Origin: Sweltsa coloradensis
Lineage: Eukaryota > Arthropoda > Insecta > Plecoptera > Chloroperlidae
Direction: 5' to 3'
NCBI GenBank assembly: GCA_024449915.1
Contig: JAMZAV010000956.1
Span: 1-64,000, forward strand
Length of the DNA: 64,000 bases
Shown: in pieces, positions 44,001 through 56,300 of the stretch
Layout: every line of letters begins with the position of its first letter
Numbering within the stretch: the first letter of the stretch is position 1
The notes under the pieces: model-generated
What the model was told of the DNA's origin: nothing
What the model saw: the letters and a program-made list of their open reading frames with translations, nothing else
Database searches by the model: none
Translations under genes and position numbers: made by a program

Positions 44001-47000
44001 TCATAAATAAGAACATATGAAGATAAATTAACATTACATAAACACAGAGACAATGCCCCACAAATAAATAGTAAAAATCAATTCTTCTTTGTTCTTCGAT
44101 TCATTATCATTGCTTCAATTTTACTTTTAAATTGTACTATTCCTAGCTCAGTAAACTGGCTTAACTAATATCACTAGGAAAACGCTAAAGTCCCGCCGCG
44201 TTGATGGATGAGCGTTTTTGTAAGTTTTTACTTTGCGTGAGACCACTTTTCCTTTGCAATTGCTTTGTGAATGCATTGAAGGTGATTGTTGTCAAGTTTC
44301 TATTGTTACCTGTTAATTGTTATTATAAACCTCAAAAAACCCATATTAAAACCTTTATTCCGTGGATTCTAGCAAACTTTTTCAAATTTTTCTTTCAGAA
44401 AGCAATACATCACCATTACCTTAATGTCCCATGTAAAATATGAACGTTGTAGCCCCACCCGTCTGGTCAGAATCGGCCCTAATGTCACGAAAATATCGCA
44501 CTAAAAATCGAAAAAAATCGTAAAAGTACAATATTCATGAAAATATTTGTCGATTGTTCCCAAAAACGTGGCAGGTCTAAGTTTAGAGATCTCAAAGGTC
44601 TCCAAAAAAATTTCATCGCAAATGCAATATCGGTTTAGCCAGAATCGTGTTAACAAACACTCAAAAATACAAACAGAAAAAACAAGAAAAACGAAAAAAA
44701 ATCGTAAAGAAGCAATTTTCATGAGAAATAATTTTTCGATTGCGCTGAAAAAAGTGGTAGTTCTAAGTTTAGAGATTTCAAAGGTCTCCTGAAAATTTCA
44801 TCGCAATTGGAGTATCGGTTTAGCCGGAATCGTGTTAACAAACACACAAAAATACAAACAAAAACAAAAAACAAAAACAAAAAAAATCGTAAAATTGCGA
44901 TTTTTAAGAGAAATAATTTTTTGATCGATTTTTCGTACGGTGCAGTTCTAAGTTCAGAGATTTCGAAGGTCTCCATAAAATTTCATCGCAATCGGAGTAT
45001 CGGTTTAGCCGGAATCGTGTTCACAGACACACAAAAATACAAAAAAAAGAAAGAAAGAAAGAAAAAAAAAACATTCCGGATTTTTTCCTCCAGTGTAGTG
45101 AAATGGAATCTTCGCTTCGCTCGCTACGCTCATCCAATAAGAAATTGAATTCCAAAAGGATACTCCTCTGTACAAGAATGACTTTCTTAACTAGGAAAAC
45201 GCTTAAGTCCCGCCGCGTTGTTGGATGAGCGTAATTGGTGCATTGAGCTGCATTGTGTTACGCGGATTTTCTGTTGTTCTGTGAAAAAATCATTACTTAG
45301 TCGAAGATTTTTTTTAAATTAAATTAAATTAAATTAAAAATTAACTTAATTTTTTTTAATAAATCGTAATTTTTTACGTAACTTTAAAAAAAGAAAAAAA
45401 ACGTAAAATTGCAATTTTCATAATAATTATTATTCGATTGCGCTCAAATTTTACACGAGTATATTAATTCATGAAATTAAGGTTCTATAAAAAATCATTA
45501 CAATAGGATAAAGCATTTAGGTGTTATATGTCAAAGAATTGTTTTAAAAAGAAAAAAACGTAAAATTCGATTTTCATGAGAAATAATTTTTCGATTACGC
45601 TCAAATTTCACACGAATATCTTAATTCATAAAATTAAGGTTCTGTTAAAAAATCATTACAATCGGATAAAGCATGTAAGTGTTATAGGCCTAATAAGTCG
45701 AAGAAATTTTTAAAAAATAAAAAAAAATCGTAAAATTGCGTTTTTTATAAGAAAAAATTTCCCGATTGCGCTCAAAAACGTGGCAGTCCTAAGTTCAGAG
45801 ATTTCGAAGGCCTCCATAAAATTTCATGCAATCGGAGTATCGGTTTAGCCGGAATCGTGTTAACAAACACACAAAAATACAAGAAAAAAAAAAAACATTC
45901 CGGATTTTTTTTCTCCAGTGTAGTGAAATGGAATCTTCGCTTCGCTCGCTACGCTCATCCAATGATTCAGAAATTAATTTAGGAACTTTCAATGAGTACA
46001 TTAGAATAGAATTTCTATCACGATTAACAAATTGAAAAATATTGGGTAAAATACCTGTATAAAATAAATTGTAACTTGCAAGATAAAGTGCAGTCAACTG
46101 AGGCTGGCGCGGAAACGAGTTTAGACACTCAACTTTTTCTTTTTTCCGGGTAGGGTAAACGGTTTCAAATTTCACACTAACGTTATTAAAGAATAAAACT
46201 AGGCTAGGCCTAGGCTATGAGTAGGCCCTATCCAGTAGCGCATATTCCTAGGCGTAAATTAATTTGTTGAATAAGAATTAAAAATTGGTGAAATCACCGA
46301 AATTTACTCCATTTTTGTCAACTTAGGGATTTTATTTCAAATATAGGCCTAGGGTAGGGCCTAGGCCTACATATTTTTTTACCTCAGATTTGCATACTGG
46401 ATATCGACGTTAAAATCAATGTGAACGCGCCGATTAATTTGGTTTTATGATACAATAAGTTTGGTTTGGTGGGAATTTCCAGCTTTTTGAAATCCATGTT
46501 TTGGATTTCCCATTTTTTCAAGGCTTATTTTTTGCAACCAATTGCAGATATCAATATAAAAGTACTTTAGGGCCTATATTATCATCCACATCCATGCAAA
46601 ATTTGGTACCTAATATTATCAACCATTCAGCAGAATCATCAACACCTGAGTGCCCGCATTTGAGTTGGGCCAAGCTCAGCGTCCCCTCTTTACACAGCTG
46701 CATATCAAAGTTTAAGTCAAATTTCAAAATATTTTCAGCTGATTTTGCAGTATTGTTTTTAAATCTAATTTGTAATAACAACAAATAAAATCCTTAAGTG
46801 GATGCTTATTTCATATTATGCAATAAATTCTAAAGTTTATTAATATGTAGGCATATTATTGGTTGCCAGAATCAGTAGGCCTAAATTAGGGTTTAAATAA
46901 TTGCCACCGTCTCATTTTTACCCCCTTTTGGCGTGTCTCATATACCGTATTGTGCCGAATATAGGCCGACCCTGAATATAAGCCGACCCCCTAACTTTTC

Positions 47001-48246
47001 TTGTTGAAATATTTAAAAACACATGCAAAAGCATATGCAAATATTAGCTGGCAAGGGACTTTGAGACTTGAAATAATGAAAAAAGGGTAGGCTTATATTC
47101 AGGACAATACGGTAGGCCCTACTACACTTGACCTTACCATTGGGACAAAGCAGTTCTCTCGCTGGAAGGCTAATTACAGCTGTGTTTTGACTCTGAGGTG
47201 GAAGGAGCAATTACAGGCTATGTAACTTACTTCACTAGTAGGCCTAGGCTATATTGGGAGGCGCAACGGAAGAGATCGCAGCACCGTCGCCGAGTTGAGT
47301 TGATCAACTCGAGCCACGTTTGTTTTTACGTTTGATTTACCTGTGCGCAGTGGCTCTCCAAGACTAAGATATATCCCCTTAAAAGTGGTAAGGTGTTGTG
47401 AAAACAATACACACGTGAATGGTAAAGAAACTAGTAGACCTAATTATTTAATGTTAGGGCCTATAGGCCTATAAGCCAACCATATTTTGTAGGTGGAACG
47501 ATAAATTAATCCATTTTTATCCTGGTGCGCAGAAGAGTCACTTGAGGTGCAGTAGTTCATAATCGCCGCCTTATTCGAACTGTCATCCCTCGGCCTCATC
47601 ATGTCAATTATTCCATTTTGGGAATTTCCAGAATAGAATACAGTTTCTAACTAGGCCTACTGAAAATACTTAACAAGTTTGAATATTACTTTACTTCCCT
47701 TTACTGCTCATGTATCGGATAGAGAATTTATGGCAACAGCTAAAGGGCAATGATCTTTGGAAAAAAATTTAATAATCTATTGAATGCCTAGGTAATAAAT
47801 TTCTGGCCTAGGCCTACTGTTGCCTACTGTAACCTAGGTCTAAATTAATTAATTGATGGAAACTCCCACTTACAATTTAATTTAATTTTTAATATATTTT
47901 ACATTTAAGAAGTTCTAATAATTTCTATTGTAGGCTAGTCTATGCCTAGGTAGTAAACTTCTGGCCTACTGTTGCCTACTGTAGCCTAGGTCTACTAATC
48001 AATTGATGGATACCCTTCCCTTACCCAACTAAATGATGTTTGAACAAAGTGTAGTGATAGGCCTAGGTATATATTGGACTTCATATCTGGGCTAGTCTTG
48101 AAATCTGTTGTGTTTTAGGTGATATCGACAACGACGAACCCGATCTCGTGTACAATGCCCGGCAGAAGATTTCTACGCTGAGCTCCTGTTTTGCCCAGCT
48201 GACTCACAAAGCCCAAACCATCTTTCAGAACAGTGCAAAAGTGGAG
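40976..48246 (+). CDS. GOPC: GOPC (PIST/CAL) Golgi PDZ and coiled-coil protein, first two exons only
   Basis: The exons are 40976-41063 and 48119-48246, joined in frame through a split Gly codon. They give 72 residues with [20 protein letters not shown] and [20 protein letters not shown], matching vertebrate [24 protein letters not shown] and [23 protein letters not shown] is a Golgi adaptor that binds membrane cargo through its PDZ domain. The ATG context is AAAAATGGC. The coiled-coil and PDZ exons were not found between 48247 and 64000, so the gene either runs on beyond the window, across an antisense gene, or is broken or misassembled. Confidence 0.9.
41064..42180. other. GOPC intron 1, GGCCTA-rich part
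   Basis: It contains dozens of GGCCTA/TAGGCC hexamers, some tandem (41406-41420). TGAAATCCTTTCCGTTA near 41826 is a near-direct repeat of CGAAATCCTTTCCGTTA near 41716. No coding signal. Confidence 0.55.
42183..42480 (-). mobile_element. Non-LTR 3' end with (TTTCA)n tail
   Basis: Four to five TTTCA units at 42183-42205 are followed by ATATTTATTTTCGTAATGTT and a GATAGTACATGTCA block resembling the 3' UTR of the 27.96-kb element. Minus-oriented. No ORF remains. Confidence 0.5.
43258..43420 (-). repeat. Repeat R4, copy 3, with a TAGGCCTA insertion
   Basis: It matches 5036-5200. It reads GAAATAGTAGGCCTAATATT at 43395-43414, where copy 2 reads GAAATAGTAATATT. An A/G-rich tract follows at 43500-43612. 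Confidence 0.75.
44174..45137 (+). repeat. Repeat R2, copy c, with an R5 segment inside
   Basis: It starts CTAGGAAAACGCTAAAGTCC and ends CGCTCATCCAA. Its first third differs from other R2 copies and contains R5 sequence (44347-44480, matching 17490-17640). The remainder holds at least four units with GGTTTAGCCGGAATCGTG. Confidence 0.8.
45191..45962 (+). repeat. Repeat R2, copy d, 53 bp after copy c
   Basis: Same orientation as copy c, and starts with the same CTAGGAAAACGC block. It carries TAGGCCTA at 45685-45692 inside the conserved GTTATAAGTCG. Confidence 0.85.
46943..47114. mobile_element. Short MITE at a TA target
   Basis: TACCGTATTGTGCCGAATAT and the inverted ATATTCAGGACAATACGGTA form termini about 130 bp apart, with TA at both edges. 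The AATATAAGCCGACC interior resembles a MITE type common in invertebrates. 45963-46942 and 47115-48118 show GGCCTA motifs only, apart from a GAGTTGATCAACTC palindrome (47299). Confidence 0.65.
48119..48246 (+). CDS. GOPC: GOPC exon 2
   Basis: The acceptor TGTTTTAG ends at 48118 and the donor is GTGGAG|GTGAGT. It encodes [20 protein letters not shown] and [20 protein letters not shown]. It ends in phase 0, so a coiled-coil exon should follow. Confidence 0.92.
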
Positions 48247-48310
48247 GTGAGTAGGACTACCCGACTACCCCTCCTAGCAAATGTGTTGTTTTCTTATGCC
48301 CGCAACTACT

Positions 48311-48900
48311 TTATAAAGTCATCATGCGTCTAGCCGCCCAGTAGAGACATGCCTCCCTCTCATCCCTATCCATGCCCTCTGGCATTTCGTCTGTCACTTT
48401 CTTCAGTCCAGTGCATACGTGTAAGTGTCGTCTGTCTTGCACTCCGACGTTACACAATCTGCATACATCTGATTCGATTATTCTGAATCTATGGAGATGT
48501 TTTGCCAGCAGGTCATGCCCCGTCTCCAAGCGAAACATTCCTGTTTTTATCTTCCTTTTGTATGTTAAGTTTCTCTTCTTGTTAGCATAAGCCTCCCAGC
48601 TTTTATCCTTTGACTCCTCTTTCCATCTTTCTTTTACTTCATTGTTGTAGGCTGATTTGAGATGTGATTTTATTGCACTGTAGGACACGGGTTTTGCAAT
48701 TTGTTCCTTCTTACTTCCCATCTTTGCTAGGAAGTCTGCCTTTTCGTTCCCATTGATACCACAGTGGGCAGGCACCCATTGCAGAACTATTGTGTTCCCA
48801 GTCTGCATTAACCTTAGAATCTTAACTTTACACTTCTTAATTTCATAGTCTGCTTCCACTTTGTTCACTATTGCCTCTATAGCTGCCTTACTAAAAATAT
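48311..48900 (-). mobile_element. Non-LTR retrotransposon fragment: RNase H and C-terminal zinc-knuckle region
   Basis: An uninterrupted frame of about 195 residues on the minus strand. VPAHCGINGNEKADFLAK is the RNase H motif with its His and Asp. TGHDLLAKHLHRF and CRLCNVGVQDRRHLHVC form the usual Jockey/I-type C-terminal knuckle. The 5' part is missing. It lies 64 bp after a GOPC donor. The absence of stops suggests a recent insertion. A similar domain occurs in other arthropod LINEs. Confidence 0.85.
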
Positions 48901-51811
48901 TAGCTATAGGGACTGTACCGGTATTTATTTCAAAGAATTTTTGACAGTCTAACCCAAAATAGGCCTACTGTCACAGGAATAGTTTTGCTACGATGTAGCC
49001 TACTCCCCGAATTTAACACAGGCGGCGGTGGTGTAAAAACCCCTAAGGTTGTACCATCTCCAACCTTCACTACTAGTATGGGAGAGAGGGGAAGGAAGAG
49101 AGGTAAGACGCTGAAGAGAGGTCGAGAGGAAGGGAGGAGAGTGTTGTGCTAGCGACGGTTACGGCCGGACGCTCTACCTCTAATGTTACTTTCTCTGTTT
49201 GTGTGTGTAAAAGAGTGTCTTCATTAACTAGGAAAACGCCAAAGTCGTTGTTAGACGAGTGAGTGAGCCATGTAGGCCTATTGAGCCTTACGCCAGCCCA
49301 GGGTTAAGATTTAACCTCGTGCTGACTGCTGACCCCAGCAAGGTACCGTTCAGTGATTCACTACATTTAGATTTCATAAATATTTGAAACAGTATAATTT
49401 TAATCTTGAAAGCTAATTCTGCGATTCGATTTAGGCTAGGTACCGTATTTATCACAACAATGTAAACCAAATTAAATAGTGGAAGTTGATTAAAAGTTTG
49501 AATATTGAATACAAAAAATAGCCTACAGTATTGAATATTTTTGTTTGCCGGTACGTACAGCTAAAATAAAGTTGAACGAATTCCGTATCCGTTTGCAGGT
49601 CACACATGAATTGAAGGCCTAAAATGGGTGCGAGCCACAATCGCATGCAAAAAACTCTGTTTTTATCGATTTTCAATGGATTGGCCTTGTGGGTAATAGT
49701 GTTCGATGTTCCTTGATTTGTTCACCCTTGGGGCCCTGACCTCGCAAGAAAGTACGAAATGCTGTAAATGTAGCTAGATTGCAACCTGTGTCAAAGAAAC
49801 AACTTTGGCAAACTTGTGGTGCCCACCTAACTGGCACCACCACCATGTTGGAGGTGCTGAATCTGATTCAAAATTCAAATCAATATTATATAGGGCCTAG
49901 TTAACAACTAGCCTAGTATTTGCGGAAAAAAATATTTTAATTTTGAATATTCGCATGCCCTTGGCTAGGCCTACCTACCTTACCACAAAAACAAACTAAA
50001 GTTAATCCGTTTTAAGCTAGGCCTATATCGCAGTGTTTATCAAAATCACTCTCTTTAACGTTTCAACCTTTAAAACAAATTAGTTAAAATGGTTTAACTC
50101 ATGGATGTCATTAACATAGTATTCGTTCATCGTGTTGATTAGGAACTACAAATCGAAATCAATTTGCGTAATTTGCAATTGCTTCTAATGCCAGTGGTAG
50201 GCCTACTGATAGGCCAACCATTCTCAGTCCATGCAAATTTGAGGCATGATAGGCCTACTAGGTAGTTCAGACTTCAGAGTGACTAGGCGAGTAGGCGTAT
50301 TGTTTTGTATGTACATTTTTTATTTTGTTTTGAATGTTAGCCTACTGGTACACATAATCAATCATGGTTTGCTTTAAGAGTCTGCAATAGGCTACATACC
50401 ATTGATTTTTTTCTGGAAGTTTTCCTGAAGCCAGTTTTTATTGGATTGTTACCAGCCTTTGCACATGTTATGGTCGTGTATATGAAGTATTCTATAGATA
50501 GAAGCTCATTTTTTTAAACCATCACAAAAAATGAAAAAATCATTATAAATTTTTTTAATTGATTTTTTAGGATTTTGGATTTTTGTAAAGTCATTAAAAT
50601 TGGTTAATTTCGGAATTTATTTTGTGCGTAATGCCGCGCGCAATGATGTTTGGTAATCTAAGACTATAGAAGAGTGACCATATCTTTGCTCAACAATTAC
50701 GCAAAATTGCATCTCGATCAGATGACAACTGGAAGCAGAAAAAGTTCCCAAAAAGTTTCAAATAGGTATAGTTGACTCTTAACTATGTACAAAGTTTGTA
50801 GCTACTGATACGTATTGAACTTTAGCTCTAAATGTTGTGTTTCTGTCTTTAAAAATGAATTTGCAACTTTTGACTGTAGATACTGTTTACCTAGAATCCT
50901 GTCTATGCAAACTTTTACTTTTTACTTCAAACTTCAGTGGTCGCTCAATCGTTTAGGATTTATAAAGGCACTTCTCGTTTCTCGCCACATGTTCGCCTCA
51001 CCTTGCGTAGGTTAATCCTTGGCCTATGTAAATACTCTCGAAGGGTAAACTAAAATCACTGAGTGTACATAAGGTCGATCTTTAAGCTCAGATATGCTTT
51101 AATGCTAATTTATAAACAATTTGAGTTAATTTATTAAAAATTACTCCAAACATGTGTAGGCCCTATGTTTGGATTGTGTGCAACATATTTATTTATTGTT
51201 TAGCCTTGTCATTACATTCAACAACAAGAAACAGTGTAGACGCTAGCAAAAATTTTGCCAAAACACTTATGGCTAGAAAACCTATGAAGAAATCTCGTGC
51301 CGAAGAGCCTTATGTGCATAGGTTTATTTAATTTTTATCACGCCACCAAGAGACAACATAAATAGTTTTTGTGTAACTTTCTTGTAGCTTCTTTTACTGA
51401 AACAATGTAGGTAGGCCCTACCTATCAAAGTGCAATTTTTTAATTAATTATGCTATTCTGTTACAATGGTAGAACCACGACAGAATAGCCCAATTTATAT
51501 TTTAAAAAATGTTATCGATAGGTCGCAATGACTCAAAAAGTTTTTAAATGTACCGTATCAAAGTGTTTCATTCTTTTAATGTTCTACACACTCCATCCAC
51601 AATATATCTCAAATTTCAAACTAGAAAGAAGCATAGATATGTTGCTCAATTCTATTCACAGTAAACAATTAGGTAACTTTTAAAACAGTTTAAGTACATT
51701 GTATCAAATATAAATATATTGGGCTCTTGTACTAGTGTGATCTAATAAACAATATTATGTAAACGTGTAGATGTAAGGTACAGTACTCTAATCTTGTATT
51801 GTTCGTGAAAC
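48901..51811. other. Spacer between GOPC exon 2 and the antisense gene
   Basis: 49229-49260 is an R2 end fragment (CTAGGAAAACGCC). 51200-51330 matches 59275-59385 (ACAAGAAAC.G.GT.GACGCTAGC), the 3' end of a CR1-like element. 51450-51489 is a small inverted repeat (GCTATTCTGT/ACAGAATAGC). No GOPC exon was found. Confidence 0.5.
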
Positions 51812-53341
51812 TTATCTTGATGGCGGAATGTCTCCAAATTCATCAAAAATATTGTCCATCACTTCGGCGGGTTGTTGTTCCGCATCCACGTTGTTAATCT
51901 CTTCGTGAATATCCGGGTTTTCCCTGACATTTATGTGTTCACTGTTGACATTTTCGTCTGTCTCTTGACCTTTATGTTCGTCGGACTCTGTCTTTATGGA
52001 TCTGCCATTCTGCGAAAGGTTAGGCCTTGTGGAAGAGTCTACCGTGGCTTTCGAAACTACTCCGTGCCAAAACCTAGAGAACAGGGGTTCGGTTATTTGT
52101 GAATCTGTAATATGTTCACTGTTGTTCTTTGACTTGTTCAAACTGTGGATTTCTGTTAAATTTATTTCCTGAGCTTTATCTTGAATAGATGACAAATTAG
52201 TAGAGAGTGTTTGATTTAAAGTTTTAATTCGGTCTTCTGTTCTTTCCAAACTCACCTCTGTTGATATCATTTGTCTACCTTCATGGCTGTCCAAAGTATT
52301 GTATAAAGGCCGTACAGTTGTTTTTAATGGATGTGGTGTTTCTAATGTAATATTTTCGCTCTGGCTAGTTTCCATTCCTTTAATTCCTTGCTTATGACTT
52401 TGTACGTCGTCAAAAGCTCCGTCTGTTAATTCGTCGTAATACATCTGTTCAGACTTATCGATTTCTGATGAAGTCTTATCGAAGTCATAATCAGAAGACA
52501 TCTCTGTACCATTCTCGTTCAATGTAAAGAGATCGTCAATTGGATCTTCGTCCACGTTCATTATGTCTGCTCCGGTCACCTCCCGTCCATTGCTAACCTC
52601 TTTCTCCGTATCATCGTCACTCGCCAATGTTTTATCAACCATTCCTAGTATTTCCGGTACTTCACTTTTTTCTACCCTATCAGTATCAGATGTATTGTCT
52701 CCATTTGTAATCCTAGTTTGATTTCTAATCTCCTCGGCCGCATCTTTTCGATTGTCCCCGGACTGTGGTGTTTGACTGTCATCGCTTGTAACGTTGTACT
52801 CCATTGTTTCTCCTACGTGCTCCTCATGGGCTGGTATATCTAAAACCTTTCCGTTGTTTATATCTTTGCTATTAGATGCACTTTCACTTTGACGACAATC
52901 TATTGATGACTTTTTGGTGTTCAACATCCTATTTCCCAATGGACTTTCAGAGTCAACGTTTTCTGCAATATCCTCTGTAAAATTGTGATTGTGGTTTCTG
53001 TAGCCATCTGTGTTTGACTTGTTTTTATACAATTCTAGTGTTTTTTCAATAATTTGTTGAATGTATGCCTCATTGATCTCTGAAACATTATGCAAATGTA
53101 ATTGGGGCTGACCGTTATGAGTAACTATCTGTGTGCACTTAAGAGTTGACAATATTTTATTAGCTATTATTTGGCTAGCAGTTTCCGTGTTAATGTTTCC
53201 GACTGAGGCCGTGAAATTTTGATGGAGGATCGACGTGAGAATCTGTTCGGCGATCGCAGAATCGTCGGGACAGTTCTTCGGACAGGTATCTGCGTTGTGT
53301 TCGGCTAGAGGCGGTGATTCACCCAATTTATTTTGCAGCAC
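51812..53341 (-). CDS. Coiled-coil gene, terminal exon (acidic, sequon-rich)
   Basis: The acceptor reads TTTTTCAG|GTGCTG on the minus strand. 509 residues from VLQNKLGESPPL to FGDIPPSR. It is strongly acidic (for example DDDTEKE, DEDPIDDLF), Asn/Ser/Thr-rich and without regular domains. Long low-complexity exons usually evolve fast, which would explain why no family is obvious. Confidence 0.88.
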   Translation of the reverse strand: MLQNKLGESPPLAEHNADTCPKNCPDDSAIAEQILTSILHQNFTASVGNINTETASQIIANKILSTLKCTQIVTHNGQPQLHLHNVSEINEAYIQQIIEKTLELYKNKSNTDGYRNHNHNFTEDIAENVDSESPLGNRMLNTKKSSIDCRQSESASNSKDINNGKVLDIPAHEEHVGETMEYNVTSDDSQTPQSGDNRKDAAEEIRNQTRITNGDNTSDTDRVEKSEVPEILGMVDKTLASDDDTEKEVSNGREVTGADIMNVDEDPIDDLFTLNENGTEMSSDYDFDKTSSEIDKSEQMYYDELTDGAFDDVQSHKQGIKGMETSQSENITLETPHPLKTTVRPLYNTLDSHEGRQMISTEVSLERTEDRIKTLNQTLSTNLSSIQDKAQEINLTEIHSLNKSKNNSEHITDSQITEPLFSRFWHGVVSKATVDSSTRPNLSQNGRSIKTESDEHKGQETDENVNSEHINVRENPDIHEEINNVDAEQQPAEVMDNIFDEFGDIPPSR

Positions 53342-56300
53342 CTGAAAAATAAAGGGAAAGTTAGACTTTCAAATTGATTACAAGTCCATTTATTGAGTTC
53401 ATTATGGCAAATGCCAGGACAGCTATCAACACAGTGCACATGAACAAGCAGGGAAAGGGAGAGTTAGTTTGTAATATTTAGAAGAAGTACCGGTACCTTT
53501 GAAGTGAGATCGAGAATATGGGAGTTTGATCTCATTCAACAATCTTGTTTTTAGCTACAGCTGCAGATTTATAGAGAATCTCAGGATAAACCCAAAATAA
53601 TCAGATTAGGCTTACTGAATTTCTAAATCAAGGTGTTTTTTGTACCTTGATGCCGGCGAGCACATTTGTGAGTCCCTCGCTGAGTTTCTCCAAGCCCTTG
53701 TGCTCCCCCACGGCCTGCAGTATGGTCGCTTCGAGTTGTTTGGTGTACTGCGTCGACTGTATTGCCGTGTTGGTGCTGTGGCCGATGCTGCGGATCATGT
53801 TGCTGTTGTGAGACTTCAACATCTCTTGGAGGGCGACCACTTGCTTCTCCATATCGTGGCTCCTGTAACACACAGTAATGTTTCAACAATAATTATAACA
53901 CTGATTATATATATATATACATAACATTGATGTCTGTGGCTGGCTGATGATGTTATCAGTGCTCCCAGCATTGATTTCCCAGCAATTTGGAAAGAGTTTG
54001 TCCCCAAGCCATAGAACTATTGTGGGCATTATTGTGGTATAATTTTTATTTTTTATTTGAATATGTATTTTTTATTGAGATCAAGATGGCCGTGTTTGTT
54101 AGATGTGTCTGGATGTGTCGACCTTGGCTGGGAGACGGAGTTTTATGTTTTGTTTGGTTTGTTGCCTTTTGAAGGGTACTGAAAGTACCCGAAATATTGC
54201 TTTACCTTTAATTTAATATATTAATTTACTAAAAGAACATGATAAGTCCAAATATTGTCTATACTTATTAACCAGCAAACTAGTAATGAACATTGTTCTC
54301 CACAGAGCGGCTAAGGGTGACAATGCAATATTGTTTTCAATCGGGGCCACACTTTGACGATCTGCTTCACCCCCTTTGCCAACAGCTCGTGGTGTTCCCA
54401 AGTGGTCACCCACTCAAGTACTGACCATGCCCGATGTTGCTTAACTTCGGTGATCCATCGAGAACCGGTGTAGGCCTATATTCAACATGGCTAGGCTGTT
54501 GGCAGTATATATAGTAGATGCTTATATTTTACCAGGCGCGTAAGAACTCTTTGGAGCCGGGGGAAGATTAGCTCTTTTGCTTCCACATGCTCAAACACTG
54601 AACACACCCTAGTACGTATACTGCAATTAGCTTTTTTGTTGTAGCCGTGGTGATGTACAACATGACTGACTGTCTAACATTCTGAAGTGAGGGGGTCTCA
54701 GACCCCCCTGCATATTAAAATTTGGGATAGATCAGTTTGTCTTAAAAATCAACTAAAATTCTGTTCCAAAGTAAAAAAAGGGAAGGGAGAAGCCTCAGGG
54801 TTTGACAACTTTTTCAAAACTTACTTGCCCGCCTGGCCGAAAACAATTTAAAGTGGACACAATTGTGTGGTTTGTAGTACTTTATTGTTGTGTTTGATAT
54901 TATTAGCCCATGATATTTTTAAAAAAAATTAAGTTGCCTGAGCGGGCTACTAAAAACTTATATTGGTTGCCGGTATCTGCATTGTTAGTTGCCTCGGGCA
55001 ACCTACGCATAGAAATTTCAGCCCTGGGCCTGCATGATGTAAATTGCATTTATTACATGAACATACAGCTTAGGCCGGTCTACTTTGGATTACTCGAGGT
55101 TATCTCTGACAAGCTGACAGCTTCAGTGATCCCGAGGCGTGACTTCCGCATACTGCTTATCATACATAACTTATTTTTTAAATTCCGTGTTACGATCAAC
55201 ATTCCCATTGTCATCCAGAACAAGTTTTTGACAAAGAAAATGTTCATGATTATAATGTCTACAAGCTTTCTCATTGATAATTAATGTTTGTTAGATTTGA
55301 ATCAATTTACAAACTAAGTAGACCTTGGCTTAGTAACCTACTAAAAAACTGGAGGTGTTTTTTGTTTTTGCAAAATAGTCCTCGTTTCTCGTAATTATAT
55401 TTTATTATCGTTCATAGGCTAGTTGATTTAATTGTATTATTTGATCAAGCTAGGGGCCAGGGCGTACTAGGATGCATGCCTAGGGGTGAGTCCAAATTGA
55501 TCAAAATGCACACTACTTACAAAGTTATCTTTAGGCTTAGCAAATAATTTTTGCTGTTAATGCACCCTAAAACTACTAGTAATTTTACCAAATATGAACA
55601 GTATTTTTCCCCAAAGTTAGGATGTAATCCCCTCTAAAAAACCTTTTAGAAGAGCAATTTTTTATGGACTTTGCAGTTTGAAGACTTGTACTAAATACTA
55701 ACTTTTATGAAAAAAGGACTGTCTATGTCCGAGAAATAGATATTTTGTTATCTGTTGGAAGGAAAAAAATGAGGAAGATAATGTTGATTTCCTGTCATGT
55801 AGGCCGAATGTGAAAGTACGAACGTACTGCACTTTAGAGTTTAGTTGCTGTAACCTGCATCCAAGCCTCATAGTCATAAGTCTAGAAGTTCACGAACTTG
55901 TACAAAACCCTGAATGTCACCTGTTGTGTATTCGGTCAAGTATCCTATCCAGAACAGACGCGATCTCAGCTTCCAACTGTGACTCGTTCTCTTGCACCCG
56001 GTGGCAGCCATCAATAAACAGATTGTGATCTTTTGTGAGTTCTTCGTAATTCGTGTCTATCTTTGTCACCAAATTTCTAAACTCCTTGGAGAGCAGGTTC
56101 GATAGGGCATCCCAACCTTCGAGCGAATCTGGAAACAATATGTGGATGTAATGAGGCAGATCTCCCTTACTGGAGAGCCGGTTAAACCGTTCAAATGTGA
56201 TTAAATATTGATAATACATATGGAAATCAATCCAGAAATTAAAAAATCCATCTCAGCCGGGTATCGAATTCAAATTTTGGGTGCTTTACCCCAAGCTACA

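Noticed and set aside
45795..46175. 126-residue minus-strand frame
   Set aside because: It overlaps repeat R2; similar frames recur in other R2 copies by sequence repetition, with stops at different places.
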